DNA from: Hyaloperonospora brassicae
Lineage: Eukaryota > Oomycota > Peronosporomycetes > Peronosporales > Peronosporaceae
Reading direction: 5' to 3'
DNA: 47,366 nucleotides
Assembly (NCBI GenBank): GCA_947650285.1
Contig: CANTFL010000991.1
Coordinates: 1 to 47,366 of the forward strand
The position numbers and the translations under genes are program-made. Shown one piece after another: positions 1 to 11,300 of this stretch; position 1 is the stretch's first letter, and each line of letters starts with the position of its first letter. The notes beneath the pieces were generated by a model. The model was not told the origin of the DNA and made no database searches. It saw only the letters and a list, made by a program, of their open reading frames with translations.

Positions 1-231
1 TTGCTGCAGTCAAAGAACGAGCAGCAGACGACGGATCGTCTGCCGCAGAAGCTGGCACAGGCACAGAATCTGTGTGCCTTGAGTCACCCCGCGTAGACAT
101 GTTTACTATGCGAGGTCGGGCGGAAAGTGAATGGAACGGACCCAACAAGTGCTCCCTGTCCCAATGGTGATCAACGGGTGGCCGCCATTATTTTCGATAG
201 TCACACGGTGGCTATCAGTTAAGGGGGGTGA
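1..231 (+). mobile_element. 3' end of LTR retroelement internal region
   Basis: An open frame enters from the left edge (frame of base 3) and stops with TGA at 168-170, giving 55 codons with no ATG needed. It is read as the C-terminal tail of a retroelement polyprotein because of its position just 5' of an LTR. The residues themselves match no domain I recognise. A purine-rich run (AAGGGGGGTGA, about 221-231) directly abuts the LTR, as expected of a polypurine tract that primes plus-strand DNA synthesis. The rest of the element lies outside the window. The polypurine tract placement is fairly secure; the coding assignment is inference. Confidence 0.55.
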
Positions 232-626
232 TGTAACGGGGCAGCCCGTTACATGGAATTGTCACTTTAAGGAAAGTGACAATGAAGAATATTAAGTTCA
301 ATATTCTTTAAACAATACCACCGAAGTGGTGATATTGAAGGATCGACCAAAGAGTCTGTTCATTGGTTGATATCTTGATGATATCAACCCACCAATCGCC
401 GCAAGACGCGCGCAATGAGTGGTGACGAGACGTCACCATACATCCAGTTTGATTAACATAATTAAGTCAGGTCAAACAGAGAGACAGTAGTTAAAAGACT
501 TAATTATATTAATATACCAGTTTTTAACTTTCTCCTTATCCTACGCTTCCTCGTTCGCCTCGTGTAAGTCTGTCGGAGCACCCGAAACCTTTGCGTTAAG
601 TTCACGCAAGGGTGTGCCCCGTTACA
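232..626 (+). mobile_element. 3' LTR, probably Ty3/Gypsy-like, 395 bp
   Basis: The element begins TGTAACGGGG and ends CCCCGTTACA, a perfect 10-bp terminal inverted match of the TG...CA type. It directly follows a polypurine tract, so it is the 3' LTR of an element whose body lies to the left. The U3 side is a chain of perfect hairpins: 232-253 (9-bp arms), 258-283 (11-bp arms), 285-308 (9-bp arms) and 365-389 (10-bp arms), plus an imperfect one at about 313-336. A core motif GACGCGCGCAATG at 405-417 is shared with the LTRs at 18292 and 27964. The target-site duplication cannot be checked because the 5' LTR is not in the window. The superfamily assignment is inference from oomycete elements in general. 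Confidence 0.8.
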
Positions 627-1332
627 CACGCCCGACAACCTCGCACCTGGTCCAACTGGAGCTGACATACCTATGGGTACTGGCCTGCCCAATCCGTATA
701 ACCAAGGTAGTTAGGGCATCTACGGGTACAAGGTAAGATTGATACGAATCCACCTATTGACGCTATTACCGGCCAGGGACCGTACCCTCCCCAGTCTTCC
801 CAACATCCAACCGCAGCGAGAGTACGCTAGCCCGAGCAACTACGAGAACTACGATCCCATAAAAGATGATGATCCGAATGGCACCATCGACGAGCGGCAG
901 ATGTTTGATTCGGCTATCTTTGGCGTCATTCCCGGTGCACAGGCGCCAATGCCTAGGGCTCGACGTGTCGGGGCGATCGCACGCTCCACGATTACTGCTA
1001 CCCGTCAAACAAGTTGTACTTCCACGCGTCGTATATCGAGCTGGAGCGACCACCACCAGCAGCAGCAGATTCCTCCAGCCCAAGTATCCATTGATCAAGC
1101 GCCGCCATCGCAACAACATCTCGAGAAGGTCAAAAGGTATCCACGTAATGTCTCATTTGGCGCGCCCGTATCTCCACAAGGACCAGTTGCGTTCCAGCAG
1201 CCACTGCCGCCACTAGAGTACCACCAGCCGCAGATAATGGCACCGCAAGAGGAGCGACACTTAACGATGTACGCAGACCCGTTTGGAATGGGCCCACCGC
1301 TTCCACTCGCGCGTGCTCCCGAAGGCATCTAG
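627..1332 (+). pseudogene. broken P/Q/Y-rich low-complexity coding remnant
   Basis: Just after the LTR, one frame reads as G/P/Y/N-rich protein (629-733) interrupted by a TAG at about 708-710. It is followed by a possible donor (AAG|GTAAGA, about 733), another P/Q-rich stretch, and then a long frame that stays open from 739 to 1332. That last frame has no ATG at its 5' end; its first in-frame ATG is at 901 (codon 55). It is rich in Q, P, Y and M, including a QQQQ run and Q/P-rich C-terminal blocks. No family is recognised. The in-frame stop and frame changes suggest a decayed gene, possibly one that the neighbouring LTR element disrupted. It could also be a retroelement-derived segment. Confidence 0.35.
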
Positions 1333-3059
1333 CCAGCTGCTTCAATAAGTCCTTCAACAGATTATGCCAACCTTAATCAAGGCTGCAAAACAAGACAATT
1401 TAATAGAGACACGATGGTAGCTTGCAGCTACTTAGTAACAATCGGGCGCGAAAGGGCCAAAAATGAATATTTTACTTTACTTGTTGCCTCACTTCCCGCC
1501 TCGCTTTCTGCCCAACTTCCTGCCATTATCTGAGTTACTTGCTGCCGCCTCGCCTATCCCTAGCAACCAAGCAGTTTCTTATTCCATGTTGCAGTTAAGT
1601 ATAATGTGGTTGACACTATTTAGTGTTTTATATAATTCAGTTGAGTATAGTACTGGTTTTGGGACTTTTGTACATTTGTGGTACTGGTTTTGAGATTTAC
1701 TCAAGTTACGCAGCACACAGTTGCACCATCCCCCATTGTGCATGCTACAATGTGTCCTTACGTATAGGCTTGGACCTACGTAAACGATCACGAAACGCGT
1801 CACACCCTCTTTGCTTTCTACGGCTATCTTTCGTAATTGTATAGCAAACACTTTCTGAGACGTACTTGTGCACCTACCACAGCCAACGCGTCACAGCGCG
1901 AATACCAACCGTCGCCCGTGACATGGCGAGCGACGAGACCATTTGACCTTGCATGACAAAGATTCCGACTTCTAGATGCGACATTTGTCTCGGAGGGTTT
2001 CCTACCGAATTTGTGGCTGGTCCTACACGCATGCACTCAACATTCTTTGAGCCGATAAGAGGTGCGTTTTCGAAGCAACGCTGATTGGTCTCGCATGTGT
2101 GTCCGTGGCGTGGCGTGGCCGAATAAGGGCTACTGTCATCAGGCATCGAGATGCTGAGTGCAAGGAGTGCCTCGAGTGAGGGGCTCGCGCGAAAACGATC
2201 GACATGGTTGCACCGCTCGATTCCCATTTCACAGTACAAGCTGCGAAACGCCAGATATGGAGCTGCAAATAAGAGAGCAAGTGCAGCCGAGCATCAACGT
2301 TGTGCCAACGATCGATAGAGGATGGAATGATTGTACGCCTAAATCCCCACATATTAGTCTGCAGCTTCAATCATTACCTAGCAAACGGGCTTAAGCTTCG
2401 CGATGTGCTTTCGGCTTGAGCGTAATGAACGATATTTACCAACTTGATGAGCTGATAATTCGACGTACACGGCCCTTACGTCATTGAACAGATGCCCGGA
2501 TCTTCGTGTCTTATGGCGCATAGAAGCCGTCATCGAAAAGGATGCACTGTGTGGGGACATGCAGATCGTTTAGCCCCTTGTGAACACGAGAGTCTGGTGC
2601 CACATCTTGCGCTGATCGGCTCGGACGCCACGGCATGGAACATCAAGATCTATGAGAACATAAGCTTGTATCTACGCGAGAAAGTAGACGGGCTGGGTAC
2701 TGCCATGAACCCTTATACGATCACGTCGCGGCAACAGCACGAAAAACTACTCCTCCGAAGTGCACTGATGGCGTGGCATCGCGCATACGCCACCCGCATT
2801 TCATGGACGACATACGCACGTTCTACTGGAAGATGGAAATACGATGCTAGGGGGATGCTATGTGTACGCGAATGAGACCCAGACACGATGGGTCCATGAT
2901 CTCACCAGGCTGATGGACAAGTAGTCAGCAGTAGACGATTGCTTAGAAGCGGATATCGAAGCATGAGTAACAACAGCAAAGAGCGGTGGTCTTCCGTCGG
3001 TGCTTCATATGTGTGATGGGATTGGTCATCGTGAATGATTGAGGTATTGTCCAAGTACG
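1333..3059. other. no recognisable gene
   Basis: Only short open frames occur on both strands, the longest at 2492-2875 (+, 127 codons). None has a motif I recognise and none shows convincing coding bias or splice structure. The DNA is best described as decayed intergenic sequence. Confidence 0.5.
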
Positions 3060-4215
3060 AAGGTTCATGTCGAGTATAGTGCTCCCTCCGATGAGTTTCG
3101 TCCGTAAGTTTTAACCTCCGGTGAACTACTGGATGTGGCGTCCACCGGGGCTCGTTCTGAATGGCTGCTGCTTTAGGACCCAGGAAATCAATCGATTGGT
3201 TGCGTTACTAAGGGGTGAATCAGCATCACGCCACATTGACCGGCCAAGTACCGTCAACCGGCAGGGTACCTGCGGCTACTTTTTCTAAAGCGCTCTTCGC
3301 CATTGCATCTCGGACTATGAGATCAGCAACGCCACTTTCAATCCACCGTTCGCCACCACCATTCTCTTCTCCGTTCATCATGATCATTCTTCCTTTGTCA
3401 GGCCTTCTGCTGCTATACTCCTGGGATCACAACAAGAGGGCTATGATTACTGTTGAAGGTATTTGGCCACCAGGATGAGTCGATCATGGCTAGCTTCTTA
3501 GTATACCTTGGTGACTATGCTGCCAATCAACAACCTGAGAGATGAAATAGTCATTTCACTCGAATCTGGCAGTATTATTGTGGTGGCCCGCATCGTGTTA
3601 TTGACAATTCGTCTAATGTCCATGGAATCTGAGCTGAGCGTAAAATGTTTGGCAATCTTACCTCTGAAGGTTATTGGAAAGAATAATACCTTCGGTAGAA
3701 TTCAAAAAAAATAGTAATGGAGGTAAAATACGAGCAATGTTACAGTTGAGCGCAAGAGAAACAATGGGTGTCAAAAATTATGTCAAAACTACGTTACCTC
3801 CGACGTCCAAATATATAGAAGAAATTCTCCGACAGTCATATAGATTGAATATTCCTTTGGACAATCAAATAACGATAATATAACTCCCAAAGATCAGATG
3901 GAAAGAATAAAGCCTCCTGCGGTTATATAATTGTAATTAACCGTCCGACAGATGAAAAACCTAGCATAGTGTCTCCGACGATCATAATGTTATCAAGAAT
4001 ACCTCCGACGGTTATACATTAGAAGAGTGCCTTCGATGTCATAAAAAAATAGAATATGCCATCGACGTTCAATTAAGTAGCATCGTACCTCCGACGGTCA
4101 TATAACCAGAATATGCCTTCGAAGGTCATTCGGAGAAAATATTACCTCCTACGATGTTATCAGGAGAACATTACCGTTGAGGGTTATTTGGAGAGAATAT
4201 TACCTTGAACGTAGT
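3060..4215. repeat. degenerate 29-30 bp tandem repeat field
   Basis: A core resembling ACCTCCGACGGTCATA recurs with 27-31 bp spacing, separated by A/T-rich linkers. In the clearest part, cores start near 3796, 3824, 3851, 3882, 3912, 3939, 3970, 4000, 4029, 4058, 4087, 4115, 4144, 4173 and 4202. Earlier weaker copies are at about 3084, 3114, 3659 and 3688. Individual copies are strongly diverged, so the array is old. Because the period is not fixed at a multiple of three, it is unlikely to be a coding repeat. Confidence 0.75.
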
Positions 4216-4490
4216 AGCCGAAGCAGATGACAAACAACATCGGTCTGATCCAAGCCAGGTGTCAGCCAGTATGTCGCCACTAATGACACGTGCGCGCAAC
4301 GAGCGCTGAGCAGGTAGTCAGCATAGACATATGTTGTAGTATGTTAGCCGGCTTAATTCACAGCAGATGCTATCACAAGCTTCTGGTTTTTCTATATAGC
4401 TTTCATTTACATTCAACGTAGCGGTACAGAAATTGCTGCACTTTTTCACGCAAACGTCTACATGACGCTCCAGAGCGCGTGTCGATACTG

Positions 4491-4506
4491 TTAGCAGTGC
4501 GATAGG
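4491..4506 (+). repeat. 16-bp direct repeat, copy 1
   Basis: TTAGCAGTGCGATAGG occurs here and again at 5399-5414. Similarity continues weakly for about 12 further bases. The pair brackets the GC-rich 121-bp tandem array. Confidence 0.6.
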
Positions 4507-4759
4507 TGGTGGTGTCAAGTACGTCCATTATTATGATAACTAACGACTGATAAGTGTGACAAGAAGTACGGCCCGGGTATCGGGTCGACAACTAAAGGGC
4601 TCCGTAGAGCCAGGGGCGACGGCAACGAGGTCAGAGACCCTCCTACCGAAGCCAACTACGAGTCAATCATGACCGCTGGCGCGACCAAGTAGACTGGGGA
4701 CATGCGTACCGCCGGAGCGGCAGCACGGACAACGCGGGTATGCTGCCATATAAGGCAAC

Positions 4760-5240
4760 AAACCCCTTTAGGACCGCTTGCGCGGCCCCCGACGTGGAGT
4801 AAGAACACCGAAGTGACTGCGTGGCGTGGAGAACGCCAACCCGCCATATATCTCTCCGAGGAGCTCAACCATCTGCGATGGTGGCTCCCTTCAGCCGCTT
4901 GCGCGGCCCCCGACGTGGAGTGCGATCTCCGAAGTGACTGCGTGGCGTGGAGAACGCCAACCCGCCGTATATCTCTCCGAGGAGCTCAACCATCTGCGAT
5001 GGTGGCTCCCTTCAGCCGCTTGCGCGGCCCCCAACGTGGAGTGCGATCACCGAAGTGACTGCGTGGCGTGGAGAACGCCAACCCGCCGTATATCTCTCCG
5101 AGGAGCTCAACCATCTGCGATGGTGGCCCCTTCAGCCGCTCGCGCGGCCCCTTGACGTGGAGTGTGCGCTCGCCGCAGCGGCGACACGTGGCGCGGGGTA
5201 CGCCTCCAGTCCGTAAAACCCCTGCTAGGGCCGCTTGCGC
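4760..5240. repeat. 121-bp tandem repeat array, about 4 copies
   Basis: GC-rich units begin at equivalent points 4774, 4895, 5016 and 5136 (spacings 121, 121 and 120), with a partial, diverged last copy near 5231. The first three copies are almost identical, so the expansion is recent compared with the 29-bp field next door. Since 121 is one more than a multiple of three, the reading frame shifts in each copy. All three forward frames stay largely open across the array, which creates several overlapping proline/arginine-rich ORFs. I regard these as artefacts of the repeat rather than genes. Confidence 0.9.
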
Positions 5241-5398
5241 GACCCGTCGGTCTCCTACGCCCACTCCCGCGACTGCGAGTGCAGCGTGCCCGCGTCAGAT
5301 CTTCGACCACGTCGGCTCCCCAAGGGGAGGATTCCCTCCGACTTGACTGCCCCGAAGGGAAAAAGACTGGCTTGAGCTGAACCGTGAAAATTTGGGAA

Positions 5399-5414
5399 TT
5401 AGCAGTGCGATAGG
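5399..5414 (+). repeat. 16-bp direct repeat, copy 2
   Basis: Exact second copy of the 16-mer at 4491-4506, 908 bp downstream, on the other side of the 121-bp array. Confidence 0.6.
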
Positions 5415-5866
5415 TCACGATGTCAGGAGAAGCGGAGCGTGCCCTGTCACATCACGGAGGTATTCTCGGAAGATGAAATGATTACAGGCGAGAGCTATGA
5501 AGAGTGTCTCACGCATTTCCACAGTCTACGCAATCACTTTTACATTCTCCGACATCAATGACGTCAGCAGCAAATGCGATATTCTGTTCTATGGTCTGCG
5601 AAAGCGTAAGACCGGTCCTGTAGGGGGTCGATACAAGGGCAAGAGCAGAAAAGGGAGCCAAACGTTCCTTGTCGGACGGTTGACAGTACTTGCCAGGACG
5701 CCCCGTCCGTACTCGTAGATTGCAGTGCACAAGCAGAGCTTCAGGTAACTCCGAGCTGCTATGTAAGTTGAGCAGACACAAGTCACGGAATAATGATCAC
5801 TACATGCCGCTGCGTCGAACGGGATGCAGTTCGTTCAGCCGAAGCACCGATTGGTTCCCATGACAA

Positions 5867-6957
5867 TCATTGACGTGCCGTCCGCATGAATCTTGCACAT
5901 GCGCATTGTGAGAGAGATTCATGACTATCTGTCACACACGATGGCAGTGCGCTAGAAGTCTGAAATCTTCTAAGCCGAGAATACAGCGCCGGTCGCGGCG
6001 GTGGTTCATGGTACCCCTCTCGTGGTAGCGAAACCCCGCTGGCCTCAAGAGTAAAAAGTTCAAGGGAGGCATGTAATCTAGCCCCTTGAAGCACTGTCGC
6101 CGCCCCTCGATGTTCACGCATAGCCAAGGCCGTTAATTGACGGACGCCCGTAGTCCAGAAACGGACGACACTTTGAGCCGTCGTAGACTGCACGCCCCTA
6201 AACACTGCAGCGTTGCGCTCGCTCCCTAAGTGCGTAATGCAAATGGAACACATCAAAAACCAAATCCGTCGCCACACCAATTCGCCCGCTGCGGCATCAT
6301 CTTGAAACCGCTCGAGCAACCGAAACCGCTGAAGCACCGGGATCGCCGGAGCCTGACGATTCGCACAGTTGCCGAGACAACTATCTACAACTGCACTCGA
6401 CACAAAAGCGCCAGTCCAATGGCTGAGGAATTTTCCCCAGCACGCTCGCGCCTTCTGGCAATCCCAAAAAACGTGCCTCGACGTTTCGGGCATCCCGTGA
6501 CACGCAGGCAGGGCCCGGCAGCTAGTGTCTGTAGCACGCCCGGCGTGGAAAAAATTAAGCTGCTTGGTGGCGACGCGATACACCGTCCAAACTTGAAAGT
6601 CGGAGAGTCCGGTGTCATGTTTCCAAAGTTGGGATCGTTGCTGATGCGCCGCCGCCCGTTGCCACGAATCCTCGCGAATGAAAGCATCTAGCCGCTCCAA
6701 TAATGGTAGTAAAGGTCGGGTTAGCCGGCGGTTGTGCAGCGAAAAAGCCCGATGCAAAATAGCCCGACGTAGAGATCCGTAAGGAACCGTTCGGGGTACT
6801 CCCCACGCGAAGCGGTGGTGACTTGGGTGGGCGTAAAAGACCACTCCGCTGCACATGCGCAATGTTAGCACGAATGGCGAGTCATCTGTGCTATATTTGT
6901 GACAACAGGCGCAGCCCTGTGTTTGTGGCTGTGCGAGCTGAAATGCGCAAGCGACAG
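5867..6957 (-). mobile_element. LINE (non-LTR retrotransposon) ORF2 C-terminal fragment
   Basis: A minus-strand frame of 334 codons from a GTG at 6871 stays open upstream to a stop near 6958, so its real 5' end is missing. It has a zinc-knuckle-like cluster C118-x5-C124-x8-H133-x4-C138 (numbered from 6871), followed by a conserved Trp at 144. This fits the zf-RVT domain found just after reverse transcriptase in LINE ORF2 proteins. The residues before it (LSDFQVWTVYRVATKQL) also look like the region that precedes zf-RVT. No reverse transcriptase palm (YxDD) or endonuclease is present, so the copy is 5'-truncated, which is usual for LINEs. It cannot transpose by itself. Confidence 0.65.
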
Positions 6958-6959
6958 AT

Positions 6960-8198
6960 TACGATATAACGAACGAGCGAACTTTACGTCAGCAGCACTG
7001 TAAGTTTGTTGTCGCATCGTCACGCCTTCGTTTGTGTGGTGTCCCTGCAAAGACAACACAGCTGGCTTCAGCTATCCGGTAGCCGATACTCACAATAGCT
7101 AGGATGCATTCACATGCTCTTGTCTAGTGACCTCAGTAAGGGGTGCGAGGAGTCGTGAGATGGAGCGCTTGGTGAGCGATGTACAAGGCAGGCTAGTCGA
7201 AACGACTGTGCGTTAGCTGCGAAGCACTTACGTGGTGAGGATAGGCGCGGTATGTTGGGCAAGAAGGCGAAGTGGGATACGAAGTCAACGAGATTGCGCA
7301 TACTGTGACATCGACACACGAATCGAGCTTGAACATGGGCAGTAGACGCTAGCTGAGTGGCGAAGTCGTCAGGATGATCGACCTTTTCCTGCGCACGAAC
7401 TGAACTCAGCGTCGGCAGTTAGCCGAAGAAATGGCGAATCATTTGCCGTGCTAATCGATGCGAGGCCAATGCCCAGCAGCGCAATGTCCGTTGCACAAAA
7501 GCGACCCCGCCAGGCGTCTTTCCGTGATCCAGAGACGGTAATCTGCCGGAGCTGATGGCTGGTAGCCAGTAGTCAGCCGGGATGTGTTAGTACCCAAGAT
7601 GAAGACGGATTGCGAAAACTGGGCAGCAACACATTCGTTCGGTGCAAACAATGCGCAGGTGGAGTATCAGGATGAGCTCCTGCCTCTCCTTTACACCCCA
7701 CGATGATGGTAAACAAGGATCAGTCGCTGTCCGTGTTGACGCTCACTGTTTCGTATAGTCTCGGCTGTCTCGTCCCATTTCGTCCGCTTTCTGCACAGTA
7801 TCCACTACCAGATGCTATTTCATCGACATTGTGTGGTATTCTGCGACGCAAACGTCAGCGCGAAAAGGAATTGCGTAAGCAAAAGGTGCTCAAACGATCC
7901 TATTCGACCACTGGTCGCATTTAGCCGAGATACCGTAATCCAGCCGACGGATGAATCCCTCGTCCAAAAGGCCATTCTATGAGCACCTTCGACCAGTGCG
8001 ACCACTACGCAATCATTCCACCATCATCGCATCGTTTGAGACAATCAGAGCACTGACCCGTACGCGCCGTTTCGCAGCTCCATGGCGACCGTCATCAAAA
8101 GAAAAGACACCGGTAGCTCCCACGACTCAAAGACACTGCCATGCAGACTTCGCGCCACAAAGTCTATCTGCACGCCGCGCGACTTTTCCGGCTGCATC
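6960..8198. other. intergenic, no recognisable gene
   Basis: Only short frames (under 80 codons before the ABC transporter promoter, plus one of 129 codons overlapping its leader). I see no motifs. The last few hundred bases form the upstream region of the ABC transporter. Confidence 0.5.
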
Positions 8199-8214
8199 AC
8201 TCACTTTTCAATTG
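8199..8214 (+). promoter_or_regulatory. oomycete core promoter (Inr/FPR) of the ABC transporter
   Basis: ACTCACTTTTCAATTG matches the oomycete consensus GCTCATTYYNCAWTTT at 13 of 16 positions. It lies 112 bp upstream of the ATG at 8327, so transcription probably starts within or just after it. Confidence 0.6.
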
Positions 8215-8326
8215 ACGCACTTGCAACAACTTCGACACAGTCACGTGCCATCGGTGGCAGACGACTACAACAGCAGAAGCTCATCACACACTCGGGACCC
8301 AGCAGCAGTCGAGAGGGATCAGCGCC

Positions 8327-11300
8327 ATGTCGAGACTTGAAAGGACCGAGTCCAGCGGACCCATGCAAGCCACAATCAGATACGACAACGGCAAGATGCT
8401 CATGGCCGAAGGGCCGCAAGCACTGCACGAACACGTTGCGTCTCGCGTGATAGTAGCACTGGGCGGCAACATCCCACAGATGGAAGTGCGCTTCAAAGAC
8501 GTCTCAATTTCGGCCGACATTGTGGTGAAAGATGAGGCCAATCTCAAGGTCGAGCTGCCCACGCTCCCCAACGAGCTCATGACGAGCCTCCGAAGCTTAG
8601 GAACTACGAAGCACTCGGTCAAGAAGCACATCCTCAAGAACATCAGCGGCGTGTTCAAGCCAGGCACCATCACACTGGTGCTCGGCCAGCCGGGATCTGG
8701 CAAGTCGTCGCTCATGAAACTCCTCAGCGGCCGCTTCCCGAACAACAAGAACGTCACAATCGAGGGCGAAGTGACGTACAACGGCACACCAGCCAACGAG
8801 CTGCTCAGACGTCTGCCGCAGTTCGTGTCCTACGTGACTCAGCGAGACAAGCACTATCCGTCCCTTACGGTCAAAGAGACGCTCGAGTTCGCGCACGCCT
8901 GTTGCGGTGGCGGGCTCTCCGAGCGTGACGAGCAGCACCTTATCAACGGCTCGCCCGAGGAGAACAAGGCCGCGCTGGAGGCTGCGAGGGCCATGTGCAA
9001 GCACTACCCAGACATCGTCATCCAGCAGCTCGGACTCGACAACTGTCAGAACACCATCGTGGGTGACGCCATGATCCGCGGTGTGTCTGGCGGAGAACGC
9101 AAGCGCGTGACAACGGGCGAGATGGAGTTCGGCAACAAGTACGTTATGATGATGGACGAGATCAGCACGGGACTCGACAGCGCCGCGACGTTCGACATTA
9201 TCACGACCCAGCGCAGCATTGCCAAGAAGTTCCGCAAGACGATCGTGATTTCGCTGCTGCAGCCGTCGCCTGAAGTCTTTCAGCTCTTTGACGATGTCGT
9301 GATCTTGAACGAGGGCTACGAGATGTACCACGGACCGAGGGCTGAGGCACTGAGTTACTTCGAAAGCTTGGGCTTCAAGTGTCCGCCTCATCGTGACGTG
9401 GCCGACTTCTTGCTGGATCTTGGCACGGACATGCAAGCGCAGTACGAAGTGGAATCTGCTCGACGTAGTTCGGTCCCGCGGTGGGCGAGCGAGTATGCTG
9501 AGATGTTTACACGGTCAGTGATTTACAAGCGTATGATGGACGAGCTGCATGGCCAGGTTCATCCGAATCTGATCAAAGACATGACAGAGCATATCAAGCC
9601 GATCCCGGAGTTTCACCAAAACTTTTGGGATAGCACGATGGCTGTGGTGCTTCGTCAGATCAAGCTGACGTCGCGAGATGCTGCATTCCTCGCGGGTCGC
9701 TCTATCATGGTTATTTTGATGGGGCTGCTGTACTCAAGTGTCTTCTTCCAGTTTGACGAGACAAACGCACAGCTGGTCATGGGCATCATCTTCAACTGTG
9801 TCATGTTTGTATCGCTCGGACAGCAAGCTCAAATACCAATGTTCATGGCGGCCCGAGAAGTGTTCTACAAGCAGCGGCGAGCCAACTTCTTCCGGACCGC
9901 GTCCTTCGTGCTCTCCACTTCAGTGAGTCAGCTTCCGTTGGGTCTGGCCGAATGTCTGGTGTTTGGCTCGATCGTCTACTGGATGTGCGGCTACGTGTCG
10001 ACTGTCGGTGCCTTCCTCCTATTCGAGCTCATGCTCTTTTTGACAAACCTGGCGATGGCGGCCTGGTTTTTCTTCTTGTCATGCGCTTCGCCCAACCTGA
10101 ACGTGGCCAATCCGGTGTCCATCGTTTCCATCCTGTTCTTCATCCTGTTTGCTGGCTTCGTCATCACAAAGGAACAGATCCCGGATTACCTCATTTGGAT
10201 CTACTGGATCAACCCCATGGCCTGGGGTGTTCGTGCGCTTGCGGTGAACCAATACACAGACTCCAGCTTCGAAACCTGCATTTACGACGGCGTCGATTAC
10301 TGCGCCACCTACAACAAGACCATGGGCAAATACTCGTTGGAAACGTTTGAGGTGCCTTCCGACAAGTTCTGGTTGTGGTACGGCATGGCTTTCATGGCTG
10401 TCACGTACGTCCTGTGTATGATCTTGTCATACATTTCGCTGGAGTATCATCGATTCGAGAGTCCCGAGAACGTGGCGCTGGACACGGAAGCCCAAACGAA
10501 CGTGGCTGATGAGTACGGTTTGGTTCAGACACCACGCGGCTTCGAAGAACGAGGTGAAGCATTGGTGTCAGTAGCTCCCGGCGGAGAAAAGCAGTTCATC
10601 CCTATCACCATCGCTTTCAAGGACCTTCGGTACAGCGTGCCGGACCCGGCCAACCCGAAAGGAACAATTGACCTGCTCAAAGGTATCACTGGCTACGCGA
10701 GCCCAGGTACCATCACGGCACTCATGGGATCGTCGGGTGCCGGCAAGACGACGTTGATGGATGTCATTGCTGGACGCAAAACGGGAGGAACGATCGGTGG
10801 CCATATCCTGCTCAACGGCGTTCCTGCCACCGACCTCGCCATCCGACGCTCGACTGGGTACTGCGAGCAAATGGACATCCACTGTGAGTCGGCAACATTC
10901 CGCGAGGCGCTCACGTTCAGTGCATTTCTCCGCCAAGGCGCTGACGTTCCGGACAGCCAGAAGTACGACTCGGTGAATGAATGCCTGGAGCTGCTCGACC
11001 TGCACCCGATTGCTGATCAGATCGTCCGCGGCAGTTCTGTGGAGCAGATGAAGCGACTGACGATCGGTGTGGAGCTGGCGGCTCAGCCCAGTGTGCTTTT
11101 CCTAGACGAGCCCACGAGCGGACTGGATGCGCGTTCCGCCAAGCTCATCATGGACGGCGTGCGCAAGGTGGCGAACACGGGTCGGACCATTGTGTGCACG
11201 ATCCATCAGCCTTCGACGGAAGTTTTCGGCGTGTTCGACAGTCTGCTACTGCTGAAGCGCGGCGGTGAGACGGTGTTCGCGGGTGAGCTGGGTGAAAACG

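Noticed and set aside
4702..5346. Overlapping proline/arginine-rich ORFs as genes
   Set aside because: They are the same 121-bp repeat read in successive frames.
8597..9436. 279-codon antisense frame inside the ABC transporter and similar antisense frames elsewhere
   Set aside because: Shadow of a GC-rich coding sequence; no motifs or independent promoter.
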